64,000 bases of DNA. It comes from Enterococcus plantarum. GTDB taxonomy: Bacteria > Bacillota > Bacilli > Lactobacillales > Enterococcaceae. The stretch lies in assembly GCF_001730295.1 (NCBI RefSeq), contig NZ_MIKA01000023.1, forward strand, positions 62,001 through 126,000, given 5' to 3'. The notes below the pieces were generated by a model that worked only from the letters and a program-made list of their open reading frames with translations, was not told the origin of the DNA and searched no databases. The position numbers and the translations under genes were made by a program. This document shows positions 42,554 to 52,325 of the stretch, piece after piece (positions within the stretch are counted from its first letter, which is position 1; the number at the start of each line of letters is the position of its first letter).

Positions 42554-43444
42554 ATGCAGTCATTAACGGATGGAGAAACTTTAAAGAAATTACGAAAGCT
42601 AAGAAGATTAAATCAAAAAGAATGTTGTCAAGGTATCATTTCAAGACATACATACTCTAGAATCGAGCGCAATCAAACCAGCATACAGTTCCATGTTCTC
42701 TTAGAACTACTTGAGCGGCTAAATATTAGTTTTGAAGATTTTTTATTTTTCAAAAAAGAGATGAACCCTCCAATATTTTCTCGAAAGAAGTTATTTGATT
42801 TAACTATCGAGACCTTCCAAGAAAGCGAAGGAGTAGAACTTTATTCTTATTTGGAGCAGAATAAACAAAAGAATATGCAAAACTTTCATCACTACTTACT
42901 ATATAAACAAAAAATGGAACAATTAGATTTTGAAAATAGCGAGAAAATTAACCTTCACGATTTAAATATTTTAAACTCATACATCACAAAATTAAGTTTT
43001 TTTTCTATTTTAGATTTAACTTTATTTTCAGATATGTGTAGCTATTTAACGTACGATATAATGAAAACCGCTAGCCTAAAAATCGTTAAACAGATCAAGA
43101 ATATAATGAATCGGCCAGATACCAAACTTATTTATCAACAGAAACTCCATCTAACGCTTTATACTGTTACCTCTGTTGCATTGGAAAATGAAGATTATAA
43201 TTTTGTCAAACATCTATTGGGAATAACGAGAGACTTTTTAGATTGCTTTCCTAATCATCATTATTTAGTATTTTTGCACTGTAATACACATACTCTAAAT
43301 TATAAATTAACTACAAATAACTATTATCTCTCAAAATTATTTATACTAAAAGATTACATGAAAGAAGTCGAAGATTATCAAACTGTTGATAAAATTGAAA
43401 AACAAATAAAATTACTAATTCAGCATACCGCTTCAATTCCTTAA
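42554..43444 (+). CDS. Rgg/GadR/MutR-like transcriptional regulator
   Basis: A 296-residue cytoplasmic regulator. An N-terminal helix-turn-helix (residues 6-62: GETLKKLRKLRRLNQKECCQGIISRHTYSRIERNQTSIQFHVLLELLERLNISFEDFL) is followed by a helical C-terminal region with TPR-like repeats (about 80-290). The layout and length (280-300) match the Rgg family, many of which bind short secreted peptides. GGAG lies ten bases before the ATG. No convincing small hydrophobic peptide gene was found beside it. The target genes are unknown; the structured RNA and the adhesin region upstream are the closest candidates. Confidence 0.75.
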   Translation: MQSLTDGETLKKLRKLRRLNQKECCQGIISRHTYSRIERNQTSIQFHVLLELLERLNISFEDFLFFKKEMNPPIFSRKKLFDLTIETFQESEGVELYSYLEQNKQKNMQNFHHYLLYKQKMEQLDFENSEKINLHDLNILNSYITKLSFFSILDLTLFSDMCSYLTYDIMKTASLKIVKQIKNIMNRPDTKLIYQQKLHLTLYTVTSVALENEDYNFVKHLLGITRDFLDCFPNHHYLVFLHCNTHTLNYKLTTNNYYLSKLFILKDYMKEVEDYQTVDKIEKQIKLLIQHTASIP

Positions 43445-43478
43445 AGTGTTATAATTTCATAATTATTTTACTATGTAA

Positions 43479-43516
43479 AAAGACGTCCATTCTATGCACT
43501 CAGAATGGACGTCTGA
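43479..43516. terminator. Terminator between the Rgg-like and aldo/keto reductase genes
   Basis: AGACGTCCATTCT (43481-43493) pairs perfectly with AGAATGGACGTCT (43502-43514). The T-run is on the minus strand (TTTTTAC), so it mainly ends the aldo/keto reductase transcript; it may also stop the convergent regulator. Confidence 0.75.
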
Positions 43517-43580
43517 TATTATTTAGTAGACACAAATAAACTTTTTTCCCTACTAATTCATCTTACCAATAATGTGTAGA

Positions 43581-44492
43581 CTAAGGTAGAATATTCCCAG
43601 CCGCACAATAAATTTCATACCATTCTTCTCTACTTAATTCAATAGTAGATGCTTTTGCAATCTCTTTGATTCGTTCTTTATTCATACTCCCTGCGATCAC
43701 TTGCATTTTCGCTGGATGTCTTAAAATCCATGCAGTAGCCAAACCAGTTGACGTACAATTGTGACGTTCCGCAATTTGATCTAACGCTGTATTTAATTCT
43801 GAAAATTTGGCATTTCCAATAAATGCACCTTCAAAGAAACCATATTGATAAGGAGACCAGGCCTGGATAGTCATGTCATTTAAACGAGAGTAATCTAAAA
43901 TGCTTCCATCTCGCTCAATACTTGCATCATCCATCATATTTACATGAATTCCTTGGTCAACCATACCAGTATGTTTGATCCCAAATTGCAGCTGATTTGC
44001 TAAGAGTGGCTGTTTCACTGTTTTTTTCAACAATTCGATTTGCATGGGCTTTTGATTACTAACACCAAAATGGTTTACTTTTCCTTGTGATTCAAGCTGA
44101 TCAAAAGCTGCCGCTACCTCTTCAGGTTCAACAAGTGTATCTGGGCGGTGAAGTAATAAAGCATCTACATAATCAACACCTAGACGTTTTAAACTTCCTT
44201 CAACAGATGAAACAATATGCTCTTTTGAAAAATCAAACATTCCTTTGCGAATACCACATTTCGTCTGGATGATGATATCTTCTCTTTTGATCGATGTTTC
44301 TTTCAATGCTTTACCAAAAATGGTTTCACATTCGCCGCCGCCATAAATGTCTGCATGATCAAAAAAGTCAATGCCATGCTCATAGGCTGTTTCAATAATT
44401 TCCGTGGGGTTCTCACTTCCGTTCATTCTCATGCAACCAAGAATAACGGATGCTACTTGTAAATCGCTTGTCCCAAATTGAATTTTTTTCAC
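43581..44492 (-). CDS. Aldo/keto reductase (YdhF-like)
   Basis: A 303-residue NADPH-dependent oxidoreductase of the AKR superfamily. Catalytic residues are visible as Asp and Tyr in FFDHADIYGGGECE, the Lys in IIIQTKCGI, and the His in ALLLHRPD. NADPH contacts are implied by IAGSMNKERIKEIAKA near the end. The GTG at 44492 is chosen as start (protein MKKIQFGTSDLQVASVILGCMRM) because AGGAGG lies seven bases upstream; a further upstream frame adds nine residues inside that site. The substrate is unknown. It is transcribed alone. Confidence 0.85.
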   Translation of the reverse strand: MKKIQFGTSDLQVASVILGCMRMNGSENPTEIIETAYEHGIDFFDHADIYGGGECETIFGKALKETSIKREDIIIQTKCGIRKGMFDFSKEHIVSSVEGSLKRLGVDYVDALLLHRPDTLVEPEEVAAAFDQLESQGKVNHFGVSNQKPMQIELLKKTVKQPLLANQLQFGIKHTGMVDQGIHVNMMDDASIERDGSILDYSRLNDMTIQAWSPYQYGFFEGAFIGNAKFSELNTALDQIAERHNCTSTGLATAWILRHPAKMQVIAGSMNKERIKEIAKASTIELSREEWYEIYCAAGNILP

Positions 44493-44552
44493 TGAAAGAC
44501 CTCCTAAAATTGTATTCACGTTTATAGTTTAACATAAAATGATGAAAGGGCT

Positions 44553-46031
44553 TCATTTTACAACTTTTTTAATAATTTTTTCAATTTGGAAAATTACTTT
44601 TTCTGAAAAATATGGTTCCACGAGCAAAACCATCTGGGCTTTTTTCGAATTTAAGGATTGATAAATGACGTTAGTCAAAATAATATCAGCATATGAAATA
44701 GCATTCGATGTTCTAGCGTAAGCTACAACTAGATTAAACTTGCCTCTAAAAAAGGTACTGATCCGTTGACCAAGTTCTATTTCTTTTTCAAGTGGTAAGT
44801 CCGTTAGCAAACAAATATAAATTCTTTTCTCACTATAAACTGGTGAAATAAGTGAACTTAAAATCATGAAGTAACGATAAGTTAACGCATCTTTCGGTAT
44901 TCGTTGATAAATTGAATTTTCTTGAATCAACTCACATAATCCTACCTCCAGCTTTTCCATAAAGCCTGGATAATTCTCTTGCAAAGTTCTTCCTGATTGA
45001 TTTTTTTCAAATTTAAAACCTGAAACCAACTCATAATATAAATGGAATCCTAAAAAGGCTACAACACTTGCTATCGAATGACAGAATTTTGTATCCCAAA
45101 AAACTTTTTTTAATTTGTTCGTTGCAACCAACGTATTTGAAAAACAACTTGTTTTCTTCAAATAATGCTCTTCAATGATATACGCTTGCATGCTGGCCCC
45201 AAAATAGGGTAAAAAATGGGCTTGAATAATTAAATAGAGATAAGATAGCTCTTCAAAATCCCAGTTTAGAGCAACTTCGTCTACTTTCATAACGGTTACA
45301 AACTTAGAGAAAATCAAACTATTCTCTATATACTGTTTCCACTCCTCTTTTATCCAAATTTTTTTTCCTTTCTGATAACGCCACCCAGCAATCTGGATGA
45401 TTCGAAATAGTGTTTCTTTCTGTATATCATTGATTTGCATCTGAAAAAATTGAATAAACTGATTTGTTAATCGTTTGTTTCTTTCTTTTTTCAATAGTAA
45501 GAATTTACTTTCTGTTCCTTGGTATGTAAACCAGTAAAACTGCAAGATAAAAGCACGAATTTGTTCCTCCTCTCCAACAAGTTCATAGGTGCCACGTTTT
45601 AAATAAATATCAAATTTTTTGATCCATTCGTTAATTTTTTTTACTCGTCTTCTCATACTCGATTCACTGATCAACAAATTTTCAGCCAGCTGTTTTGCTT
45701 GAATATCTTCTTCTTCAATAATCGCTTTTAAAAAAGTAACTTCTGGTAAATCGCTGAAATACTGTACTAAAAAATATTCAACATATATATCGTTGTCTCT
45801 TTTTAAATAAATTTGATTCTTTGATTCATTGCAAATCGCTAAATGTTCTTCTAACTGATACTGTTTAAAAAGCGTATTTATTTTTTTCATAGATCTGATA
45901 ATCGTCTTCGTATTAATCCCTAATTCAGCTGAAAGTTTTTCTAATGAACGATTATTATTCGTTGATTTTAGTAAATTAAACAACTTAAGCAGCTTGCTTG
46001 ATTCAAAATCAAGTATCTCTTTATATTCCAT
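44553..46031 (-). CDS. Mga-like helix-turn-helix regulator
   Basis: A 492-residue regulator with the layout of the Mga/AtxA class: two N-terminal winged helix regions (residues about 25-70, RSLEKLSAELGINTKTIIRSMKKIN; and about 95-140, AKQLAENLLISESSMRRRVKKINEWI), a long helical middle resembling PTS-regulation domains, and a C-terminal EIIB-like fold (about 400-492: YICLLTDLPLEKEIELGQRI...VAYARTSNAISYADIILTNV). Such proteins control virulence or sugar genes, sometimes through PTS phosphorylation. The ATG at 46031 has GGAGG six bases upstream; a longer frame adds five residues. The target is not evident; copB lies upstream and the reductase downstream, each apparently with its own signals. Confidence 0.7.
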   Translation of the reverse strand: MEYKEILDFESSKLLKLFNLLKSTNNNRSLEKLSAELGINTKTIIRSMKKINTLFKQYQLEEHLAICNESKNQIYLKRDNDIYVEYFLVQYFSDLPEVTFLKAIIEEEDIQAKQLAENLLISESSMRRRVKKINEWIKKFDIYLKRGTYELVGEEEQIRAFILQFYWFTYQGTESKFLLLKKERNKRLTNQFIQFFQMQINDIQKETLFRIIQIAGWRYQKGKKIWIKEEWKQYIENSLIFSKFVTVMKVDEVALNWDFEELSYLYLIIQAHFLPYFGASMQAYIIEEHYLKKTSCFSNTLVATNKLKKVFWDTKFCHSIASVVAFLGFHLYYELVSGFKFEKNQSGRTLQENYPGFMEKLEVGLCELIQENSIYQRIPKDALTYRYFMILSSLISPVYSEKRIYICLLTDLPLEKEIELGQRISTFFRGKFNLVVAYARTSNAISYADIILTNVIYQSLNSKKAQMVLLVEPYFSEKVIFQIEKIIKKVVK

Positions 46032-46151
46032 TTCAACCCTCCACATTAAAAATAAACACTCATTATATCAATTGAACAAAAAAAAAATAATGAATAGGCA
46101 TATAAAGTATACGCACTATTCATTACTTTTCATTTTTTATTTTTTATTTCT

Positions 46152-48218
46152 TTAATTTTGAATACGTAATGTCACGGCATTTGCTGCAACAATCACAGTA
46201 CTTAGAGACATTAAAATCGCTCCGACAGCAGGATTCAGTATGATTCCCCAGGGTGCTAGAACTCCTGCTGCAAGTGGGATTGCAATGATGTTATAGCCTG
46301 CTCCCCACCAAAGATTTTGAATCATTTTACGTCGTGTTTGTTTCGCTAAATCTAGAAAACGAAGAATATCTTTTGGATCACTATCGGTCAAAACTACGTC
46401 TGCTGAATCTATTGCGACATCTGTACCGGCGCCGATAGCAACACCGATTGTTGCTCTGACTAAACTTGGTGCATCATTGATGCCATCGCCAACCATCATG
46501 ACTTTTTTATCTTCGTTCACGTACGTTTGAATGATCTTTTCTTTCTCTTCAGGCAATAATTCACTATGAAATTCCTCGACTCCTAAGTAATGAGCAACTG
46601 ATTCAGCAGCTATTTTATTATCACCTGTCAACATCACGGGACTAACTCCTTGTGCTTTTATATCAGAGATGAATTGTTTAGCATCTGGTTTTACGACATC
46701 ACCTAGTGCAATCATGGCAACTAATTGATCTTCGATGATTAAGTAGCTTAATGTATTTCCCTGTTCTTGATAGCTTTGTTTCAATGAGCGGTCAAAAGAA
46801 AGATGCAAGCGTTCGACCTCTTTTTCATTGACGATTTTAATTACTTTTCCATTTACACTACCAATGAGCCCAATCCCAGAAATACTTTGAAGATTTTCTG
46901 CTTGATACGGAGAAATTTCTTTTTCTTTTAGATAATTCATGATACCAATTGCTAAGGGATGATTCGCATTATTTTCTAGAGCCCCTATCATTTTTAATGC
47001 TTCTTTTTGAGTAAGCTCATTTGTAGTCATTTCAATTCCCGTAACAGTGAATTTTCCTTCGGTCAAAGTACCTGTTTTGTCTAACATAATATATTGCATA
47101 TCGTTTGCTTGTTCTAATGCATTTCGATTTTTTAATAACAAGCCATGCTTGGCAGCAATCGAAGTAGACCGTGCTATAACTAAAGGAATCGCTAATCCTA
47201 AAGCATGCGGGCAGGCAATAATAAAAACAGTGACCATTCGTTCGAATGCAATACTGACATCTTTATCAACAATAAACCAGGTAACAAATGCTAATATCCC
47301 CGCTCCAAGAGCTATATAAAATAGCCATTTAGCAACTCGATCGGAGATAGATTCTAATTTTGATTTCTCAGTCTGGGCCTTTTTGACCATATCCATAACT
47401 TTAGAAAGATATCCTGTCTCACCCGTTCCTGTGACGCTTATTTCTATCGTTCCACTACCGTTAACAGCACCACCTATTACTTTGTCTTTTTCAGTCTTTT
47501 CAACCGTTTTGGATTCACCTGTTACCATTGATTCATCAACTGTAGTACTCCCTTTAATGATTATGCCGTCCGCAGGTATTTTATCCCCTGACCGAACAAC
47601 CAAGTGATCATTTGCTCTAACATCCTGTAAGGGTACGACTTCTTCACTGCCGTCTTTATTTAGTCGTTTCACTTGATCTGGCAATAGCTCCGCCATTTTC
47701 TGTACTGCATCGCTAGCATTGGAAATAGCATTCATCTCGATCCAATGTCCTAAAAGCATAATAACAATCAAAGTAGCTAGTTCCCAGAAAAAATCCATCA
47801 CGTGATTCTGCGGCATCAATTTATTCATCACAAATGCATAAACACTATAAAAATAAGACACTGAAATCCCCATTGCAATCAGCGTCATCATCGCTGGACT
47901 CTTTTGCTTCAGCTCCATTTTAGCGCCACTTAAAAATGGTTCTCCACCATAAAAGAATAAGATAGAAGCCAGTCCTAAGACCAACCATTCTGAACCTGGA
48001 AATGTAAATTGAAAAGGTAAATCAACACCCATCATTGGGGATAGAAAAATAATTGGAATGGCAAGAATCAGCGAGAGCCAAAATTTTTGTTTGAAATTTC
48101 CCATATGCATGGAATGACCCATACCAGACATCTGCTCATGAGCCATCATTGAGTTATGATCCATTTTATGCATTTTGTGTGTGGGGTTCTCTGTATGTTT
48201 TTTTTCACTGCTATTCAT
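46152..48218 (-). CDS. copB: Copper-exporting P1B-type ATPase, CopB type
   Basis: A 688-residue membrane ATPase that pumps copper (Cu+ or Ag+ in E. hirae CopB) out of the cell. The N-terminus (residues 1-45) is rich in His and Met, as in CopB, in place of a CxxC domain. The transmembrane metal motif is CPH at residues 336-338 (IIACPHALGLAIPLV), diagnostic of the CopB class; TGES lies at 233-236, the phosphorylation site DKTGT starts at Asp380, and [10 protein letters not shown] follows. Length is typical. No copA, copY or copZ gene and no TACANNTGTA operator is seen nearby, so its regulation is unclear. Confidence 0.92.
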   Translation of the reverse strand: MNSSEKKHTENPTHKMHKMDHNSMMAHEQMSGMGHSMHMGNFKQKFWLSLILAIPIIFLSPMMGVDLPFQFTFPGSEWLVLGLASILFFYGGEPFLSGAKMELKQKSPAMMTLIAMGISVSYFYSVYAFVMNKLMPQNHVMDFFWELATLIVIMLLGHWIEMNAISNASDAVQKMAELLPDQVKRLNKDGSEEVVPLQDVRANDHLVVRSGDKIPADGIIIKGSTTVDESMVTGESKTVEKTEKDKVIGGAVNGSGTIEISVTGTGETGYLSKVMDMVKKAQTEKSKLESISDRVAKWLFYIALGAGILAFVTWFIVDKDVSIAFERMVTVFIIACPHALGLAIPLVIARSTSIAAKHGLLLKNRNALEQANDMQYIMLDKTGTLTEGKFTVTGIEMTTNELTQKEALKMIGALENNANHPLAIGIMNYLKEKEISPYQAENLQSISGIGLIGSVNGKVIKIVNEKEVERLHLSFDRSLKQSYQEQGNTLSYLIIEDQLVAMIALGDVVKPDAKQFISDIKAQGVSPVMLTGDNKIAAESVAHYLGVEEFHSELLPEEKEKIIQTYVNEDKKVMMVGDGINDAPSLVRATIGVAIGAGTDVAIDSADVVLTDSDPKDILRFLDLAKQTRRKMIQNLWWGAGYNIIAIPLAAGVLAPWGIILNPAVGAILMSLSTVIVAANAVTLRIQN

Positions 48219-48403
48219 TAAATATCCTTCTTTCTCTATTTAAGATTTGCTTTTACAGGAATCTGGTTTTTGAACAATTCTTTATGAAAAAAAAGTAATC
48301 TCTTTATTTAAAGCATAGCACAACAACTCTTTTGGGAAAAATAAAGTTACTTAATACATGGAAATATTGTTTCTTTGCGTATATTGTCTATAAGCGATCT
48401 TAT

Positions 48404-48967
48404 TCAATGCCACGTATAACTTTTTAGCAACCAAAGTGCGTAAGCTTTTTTCTCTTTTAGCTTATTTCGCCTCCTATTATATGAATCCTTGAAGTATCGA
48501 TAACTACTTTTCTTTGATTTTTCCTTTATTTCACTGTACATTCGTTTGATTGCTTTTCGGTTCGCTTTGTACTTTTTTCGATTTCCGCCAGTAAATCCAT
48601 AAAATATATCGATCCCTTCAGAAGCTTTGTTAAGGGGGGAATGTATGAATAGTTCATTTTGAACCTTCTTTAATTTTCTTAGCAATGCTTCAGTTACTTC
48701 TCTTTCAAACCCTTGTTTTATAATCATTTTACAAAGTCGTTTATATTCGATTTTAACAACATGATTGTAGACCTGACTGGCATAATCTACCCCTTTATAT
48801 AAGATATTTGCGCTAAAAGACATGTTAACCAACAACCTATACTGATGTACGCAACTATCTTCTATTTTCTGATTGTTCTCTTGATGGGGAATCTCTTTAT
48901 TCAGTCTTTCTAAAAATTGATATAAAAGATCATTTTTTTGTTCCTCAACACTAGGTATTTTTTTCAT
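48404..48967 (-). CDS. Hypothetical protein, 187 residues
   Basis: A soluble, very basic, mainly helical protein with no recognised domain. The first half has a helical stretch with VHQYRLLVNMSFSANILYKG; the second half ends in a long Lys/Arg-rich tail (RKKYKANRKAIKRMYSEIKEKSKKSSYRYFKDSYNRRRNKLKEKK) that could bind nucleic acid. The ribosome binding site is excellent (GAGGAGG). It is divergent from an XRE-type regulator gene 349 bases away. Codon use and strong AT bias resemble the accessory genes at 41-43 kb. No function can be given. Confidence 0.55.
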   Translation of the reverse strand: MKKIPSVEEQKNDLLYQFLERLNKEIPHQENNQKIEDSCVHQYRLLVNMSFSANILYKGVDYASQVYNHVVKIEYKRLCKMIIKQGFEREVTEALLRKLKKVQNELFIHSPLNKASEGIDIFYGFTGGNRKKYKANRKAIKRMYSEIKEKSKKSSYRYFKDSYNRRRNKLKEKKAYALWLLKSYTWH

Positions 48968-49316
48968 TTTTTCTTATCCTCCTCAAAATAATGAATAATT
49001 TTCGGCATTTTTTCATTTGACTCTCTAAAAGAAATAAGTACATTGTATCTAGTCTATTTTTCTATCGCTGAAAGTAGAAACACTCACTTAAAAGTAACCC
49101 TATAGTCAACTAAAAACAATGTACACTTCAAAATACCAAGAACCAAACAAAATGTATGTATTTCGGTACAAATAATATAACATGATACAACAGTCATTAC
49201 AAGAACAAAATGAAAAAAAAACGGTACACCTATTCTGAAATTAATGATATAGTAGAAGAAAAAGTGTTTAAACACTAAATGAGTTTAATTAGCTTTTAAT
49301 TTAAGGAGGTATTATT
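48968..49316. other. Intergenic region between the divergent unknown gene and XRE regulator gene
   Basis: About 349 AT-rich bases. A TATAGT box lies on the plus strand near 49249 without a good -35. A 63-codon minus-strand frame (49084-49275) is low in complexity and has no ribosome binding site, so it is not called. No clear palindromic operator was seen. Confidence 0.4.
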
Positions 49317-50108
49317 TTGGAAATAAATTTAAAAGAAGCTGGCGACAGAATTAAATCCATTAGGAAACACCATAACTATTCAATGGCTCTTTTTTCTAAT
49401 CTGATTGGAAATTCTAGTGCAAGTACAGTGAACAATTGGGAAAAAGGAAATAACCTGCCCAAAGCAGATAGGTTAGAAAAAATAGCTATACTTGGAAATA
49501 CAACCGCTGATTGGATTCGCTATGGAGCATTTACAGAGTATGTACAGAAGTTACTGAAAGAAGCAAATTTAAGGAGAAACCTTGATGAGACGCAATTTAG
49601 AGAGTTAGTCCAAGTACTGAAAAAGCAAAAGATCACTTATTCTCAAGATTTGAAAATTCTAACTACGGCAAATGAGTTGTTTCCAGATTTATTTGAAACC
49701 AGTTATCAATCACAAGTTTCTGAACAAAATACGCTACTGATAGCTGAAGATTCTACGACCTATAGAATTGAACGAAATGATCGTTATAGATCCGACTTTT
49801 TACCTATGATCGAAGAATTATTACATGATTCTAGCCAAAGAGAAATCAACGCCTCCGTTATATTTCTGATATTTGATCTGTTAAAGCATACTGAAAAAAG
49901 TGAAAAATTCTTAACCGTCTCTCAAATTTTTATTATGCTTTCTGACATACTTACTAATAACATAGCCTATAGAGATACTCCGTTACCAAAAGTACGATAT
50001 GATGATAATTCCCTATCAGAGCAAACGCTGAAGAAAAAATACGAACAAACAAAAAAAGAGTTAATCCTTTTACTAGACGCATTTTATTCAGAATATAATG
50101 AGTCTTAA
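49317..50108 (+). CDS. XRE-family helix-turn-helix regulator
   Basis: A 263-residue protein with an N-terminal XRE-type helix-turn-helix (residues 6-62: EAGDRIKSIRKHHNYSMALFSNLIGNSSASTVNNWEKGNNLPKADRLEKIAILGNTTADWIRYG), as in phage-type and Cro/CI regulators. The remaining 200 residues are helical and not recognised; they may be a dimerisation or ligand domain. The start is a TTG with AAGGAGG at 49301-49307, nine bases upstream; no better ATG is in frame. It is divergent from the unknown basic protein, which may be its target. It is followed by a gap of 265 bases. Confidence 0.7.
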   Translation: MEINLKEAGDRIKSIRKHHNYSMALFSNLIGNSSASTVNNWEKGNNLPKADRLEKIAILGNTTADWIRYGAFTEYVQKLLKEANLRRNLDETQFRELVQVLKKQKITYSQDLKILTTANELFPDLFETSYQSQVSEQNTLLIAEDSTTYRIERNDRYRSDFLPMIEELLHDSSQREINASVIFLIFDLLKHTEKSEKFLTVSQIFIMLSDILTNNIAYRDTPLPKVRYDDNSLSEQTLKKKYEQTKKELILLLDAFYSEYNES

Positions 50109-50373
50109 TCTTTCTTGACGATTAGGATAGCATTGGATTATTTGTTACAACTATTTTTCCTTATTAATAGTAAGTATCTTTTATTACAATTAGATGATCC
50201 CTTTATTTCTAGAGTTTAAAATTCACCAATTTCTATTAATCTTCCCCTCAAGACAGTATTATTGTTCAGCGATTATGGTATACTTAATTTTGTCTTATTG
50301 AAGAACAATGACGATGACTTTTTTTAGAAAAGCCATTGCTCTAAACTGATTAATATAAAGCGAGGAAGGCCAC

Positions 50374-51648
50374 TTGAAGAAAAAATTACTGGTTACACTT
50401 TCATTTATGTTATTGGTAAGTACTGCACCAATGACCGTATTAGCAGATGATATCGATCAAAAAATCGAAAATCAAACAAAGAAAATTGAAGATATCATAA
50501 AAAATGAAAAAGATGCCAAAGAATACTTGTCTTCTCTAGAAAATGAGATCACAATAATTGAAACAGAGTATCAAAAAGTGCTCTCTGAAAAACAAAAACA
50601 TGAAAAAGAAATGAACAAACTAAATAAAGATATTGCTAATTTAGAAACTAAAATCAAAAAAAGAAATCAACAGTTGCAAGCTCAAGCTAGAACGACTCAA
50701 ACGAATCATGAACAAGAATCGATGTTGACAGTATTATTAAGTGCTGAATCGATCTCAGATGCTATTTCAAAAGCGTTAGCTGTCAATACATTAGTCACTG
50801 CAAATAATGATATTTTAACTGCTCAAAAACAGGACAAAAAAGAACTTGATACATTAAAGATTTCACTAACAGAAACCTTAAAAACTCTTGAGAAAAAGAC
50901 CGCAGAACTTGAAGAAAAAGAAGCAGCCTTGGCAGAAGCCAAACTTGAACAGAATGTTAAAATCAACGAAATTGCCGCAAGTCTAGCCAGCGAAAAAGCT
51001 GAAAAAGATAAGTTTGTCAAACAAAAAGAAGAGGCTATCAAAAGAAAAGAAGCTCAATTAAAAGCAATTGCTGAAGAAAAGAAAAAAGAAGCAGAAGCGA
51101 AAGCAATTGCTGAAAAACAAGCGAAAGTAAAACAAGCAGCTCCTACTCAAACGGCTGAACAAGAAAAAGTTGTCAGTCTTCCTGAAACGGATACTAGTAA
51201 TAACGACGTTCCTGAAAATAGTCAACAAGCTCCTACTCCACCAGTATCTTCTGGCGGTTGGTCTGCTCCAGTAGCAAATTTAACGGTCACTAGTGGATTT
51301 GGAGGTCGTGAAGATCCTACTGGAATTTCTGGAAGCTTTCACGACGGGATTGATTTTGGTGGTGCAAGCGGTACGCCGATCATGGCTGCTCGATCAGGTG
51401 AAGTCGTCAGTGCTAATTATGGTGGGATGGCAGGAAACCATGTTGTAATCAAACACGATAACGGCTATTATTCATACTATTTACACATGAGTAGTTTAAC
51501 TGTATCAGCTGGACAAAGTGTTAGTGCTGGACAAAATCTAGGCGGAATGGGAACAACCGGAAATTCTACTGGAGTTCATCTACATTTTAGTATTTCGACA
51601 GGATTATGGAGCGGATTTGTTAATCCCGCACCCTTCCTTGGTTTATAA
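50374..51648 (+). CDS. Secreted peptidoglycan hydrolase: coiled coil plus M23 endopeptidase
   Basis: A 424-residue exported protein with a signal peptide (1-24, cut near VLADD), a long coiled-coil region (about 28-250, PcsB-like, e.g. EKQKHEKEMNKLNKDIANLETKIKKR), a Pro/Gln/Ser linker (about 255-300) and a C-terminal M23/LytM domain. Zinc ligands are in SFHDGIDFGG (His and Asp) and HLHFSIS. Coiled-coil M23 proteins of this layout are usually activated by FtsEX at division (family knowledge). The start is a TTG with GAGGAAG upstream. Its terminator is supplied by the dispersed repeat that begins seven bases after the stop. Confidence 0.85.
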   Translation: MKKKLLVTLSFMLLVSTAPMTVLADDIDQKIENQTKKIEDIIKNEKDAKEYLSSLENEITIIETEYQKVLSEKQKHEKEMNKLNKDIANLETKIKKRNQQLQAQARTTQTNHEQESMLTVLLSAESISDAISKALAVNTLVTANNDILTAQKQDKKELDTLKISLTETLKTLEKKTAELEEKEAALAEAKLEQNVKINEIAASLASEKAEKDKFVKQKEEAIKRKEAQLKAIAEEKKKEAEAKAIAEKQAKVKQAAPTQTAEQEKVVSLPETDTSNNDVPENSQQAPTPPVSSGGWSAPVANLTVTSGFGGREDPTGISGSFHDGIDFGGASGTPIMAARSGEVVSANYGGMAGNHVVIKHDNGYYSYYLHMSSLTVSAGQSVSAGQNLGGMGTTGNSTGVHLHFSISTGLWSGFVNPAPFLGL

Positions 51649-51654
51649 TAGACA

Positions 51655-51778
51655 GTCAAAGAAGCAGAGGCAGAAGCTTATTTCGGAAGGGATTGCATCT
51701 GTTACTACCTTTTATTCGTATTCAGGGTGTGAAACAAAAGTGATTTTTTCTTTTGTCCCACACCCTTTTTATTATCAG
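51655..51778. repeat. Dispersed repeat, copy D (short), with a terminator
   Basis: It begins seven bases after the M23 gene stop with AAGAAGCAGAGGCAGAAGC, then TTATTTCGGAAGGGATTGC, CTTTTATTCGTATTCAGGG, and ends in a hairpin: GGGTGTGAAACAAAAG with CTTTTGTCCCACACCC, followed by TTTTT on the plus strand. Compared with copy C it lacks most of the middle. Confidence 0.7.
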
Positions 51779-51867
51779 CTCATTCATTTTCTCTTCTTAT
51801 CAATTCGTTTAACCTCTACCTACGAACGTGGTATAATAAAAATAGATAAAGAAAGGTGCTGATTAAA

Positions 51868-52302
51868 ATGATCAATAACTACTCAAACATCTTAGTTGCC
51901 GTTGATGGATCTAAAAATGCAGAGTTAGCTCTCCAACATGGTGTTGCTATCGCAAAAGAAAAAGATGCTACCTTATATTTATTATCTGTTGTTGACGAAA
52001 ATGCAATCAGTCATAGTTCTTACGCCTATTCAAAAGTCCTTGCAGAAGAAAAAGAAGCGATCGAAAAAGAACTGTTAAAAAATATCTATTATGCAACTGA
52101 ACAAGGTTTAGATAATGTGATACCGATTGTTGAAATCGGCAATCCAAAAGAAATGATTTCATCTGTTGTTCCCACCAATCAAGCGATTGATTTGATTATT
52201 ATCGGGGCTACGGGTAAAGGCATGATTCAGTCCCATCAACTTGGTACTACAACGAGTTATGTTGTGCAATTTGCCCCTTGTAATGTGTTGGTCGTTAAAT
52301 AA
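51868..52302 (+). CDS. Universal stress protein (UspA family)
   Basis: A 144-residue cytoplasmic protein. It begins NYSNILVAVDGSKNAELALQHGVAIAKEKDATLYLLSVVDE and ends with the nucleotide-binding signature LIIIGATGKGMIQSHQLGTTTSYVVQFAPCNVLVVK (G-2x-G-9x-GS/T type), the ATP-binding form of the fold. The ATG at 51868 has GAAAGG upstream; an earlier in-frame start adds four residues. It is a single gene closed by a good terminator. Usp proteins are induced under stress and stasis; the specific role is unknown. Confidence 0.9.
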   Translation: MINNYSNILVAVDGSKNAELALQHGVAIAKEKDATLYLLSVVDENAISHSSYAYSKVLAEEKEAIEKELLKNIYYATEQGLDNVIPIVEIGNPKEMISSVVPTNQAIDLIIIGATGKGMIQSHQLGTTTSYVVQFAPCNVLVVK

Positions 52303-52325
52303 GTACTTGGTTTTAGTTTAGATAT

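Noticed and set aside
46152-48330. CopY-regulated cop operon
   Set aside because: No TACANNTGTA operator upstream of copB and no copY, copZ or copA nearby.
49084-49275. 63-codon minus-strand frame
   Set aside because: Low-complexity Phe/Tyr/Val-rich translation, no ribosome binding site, and it occupies the promoter region of the divergent pair.
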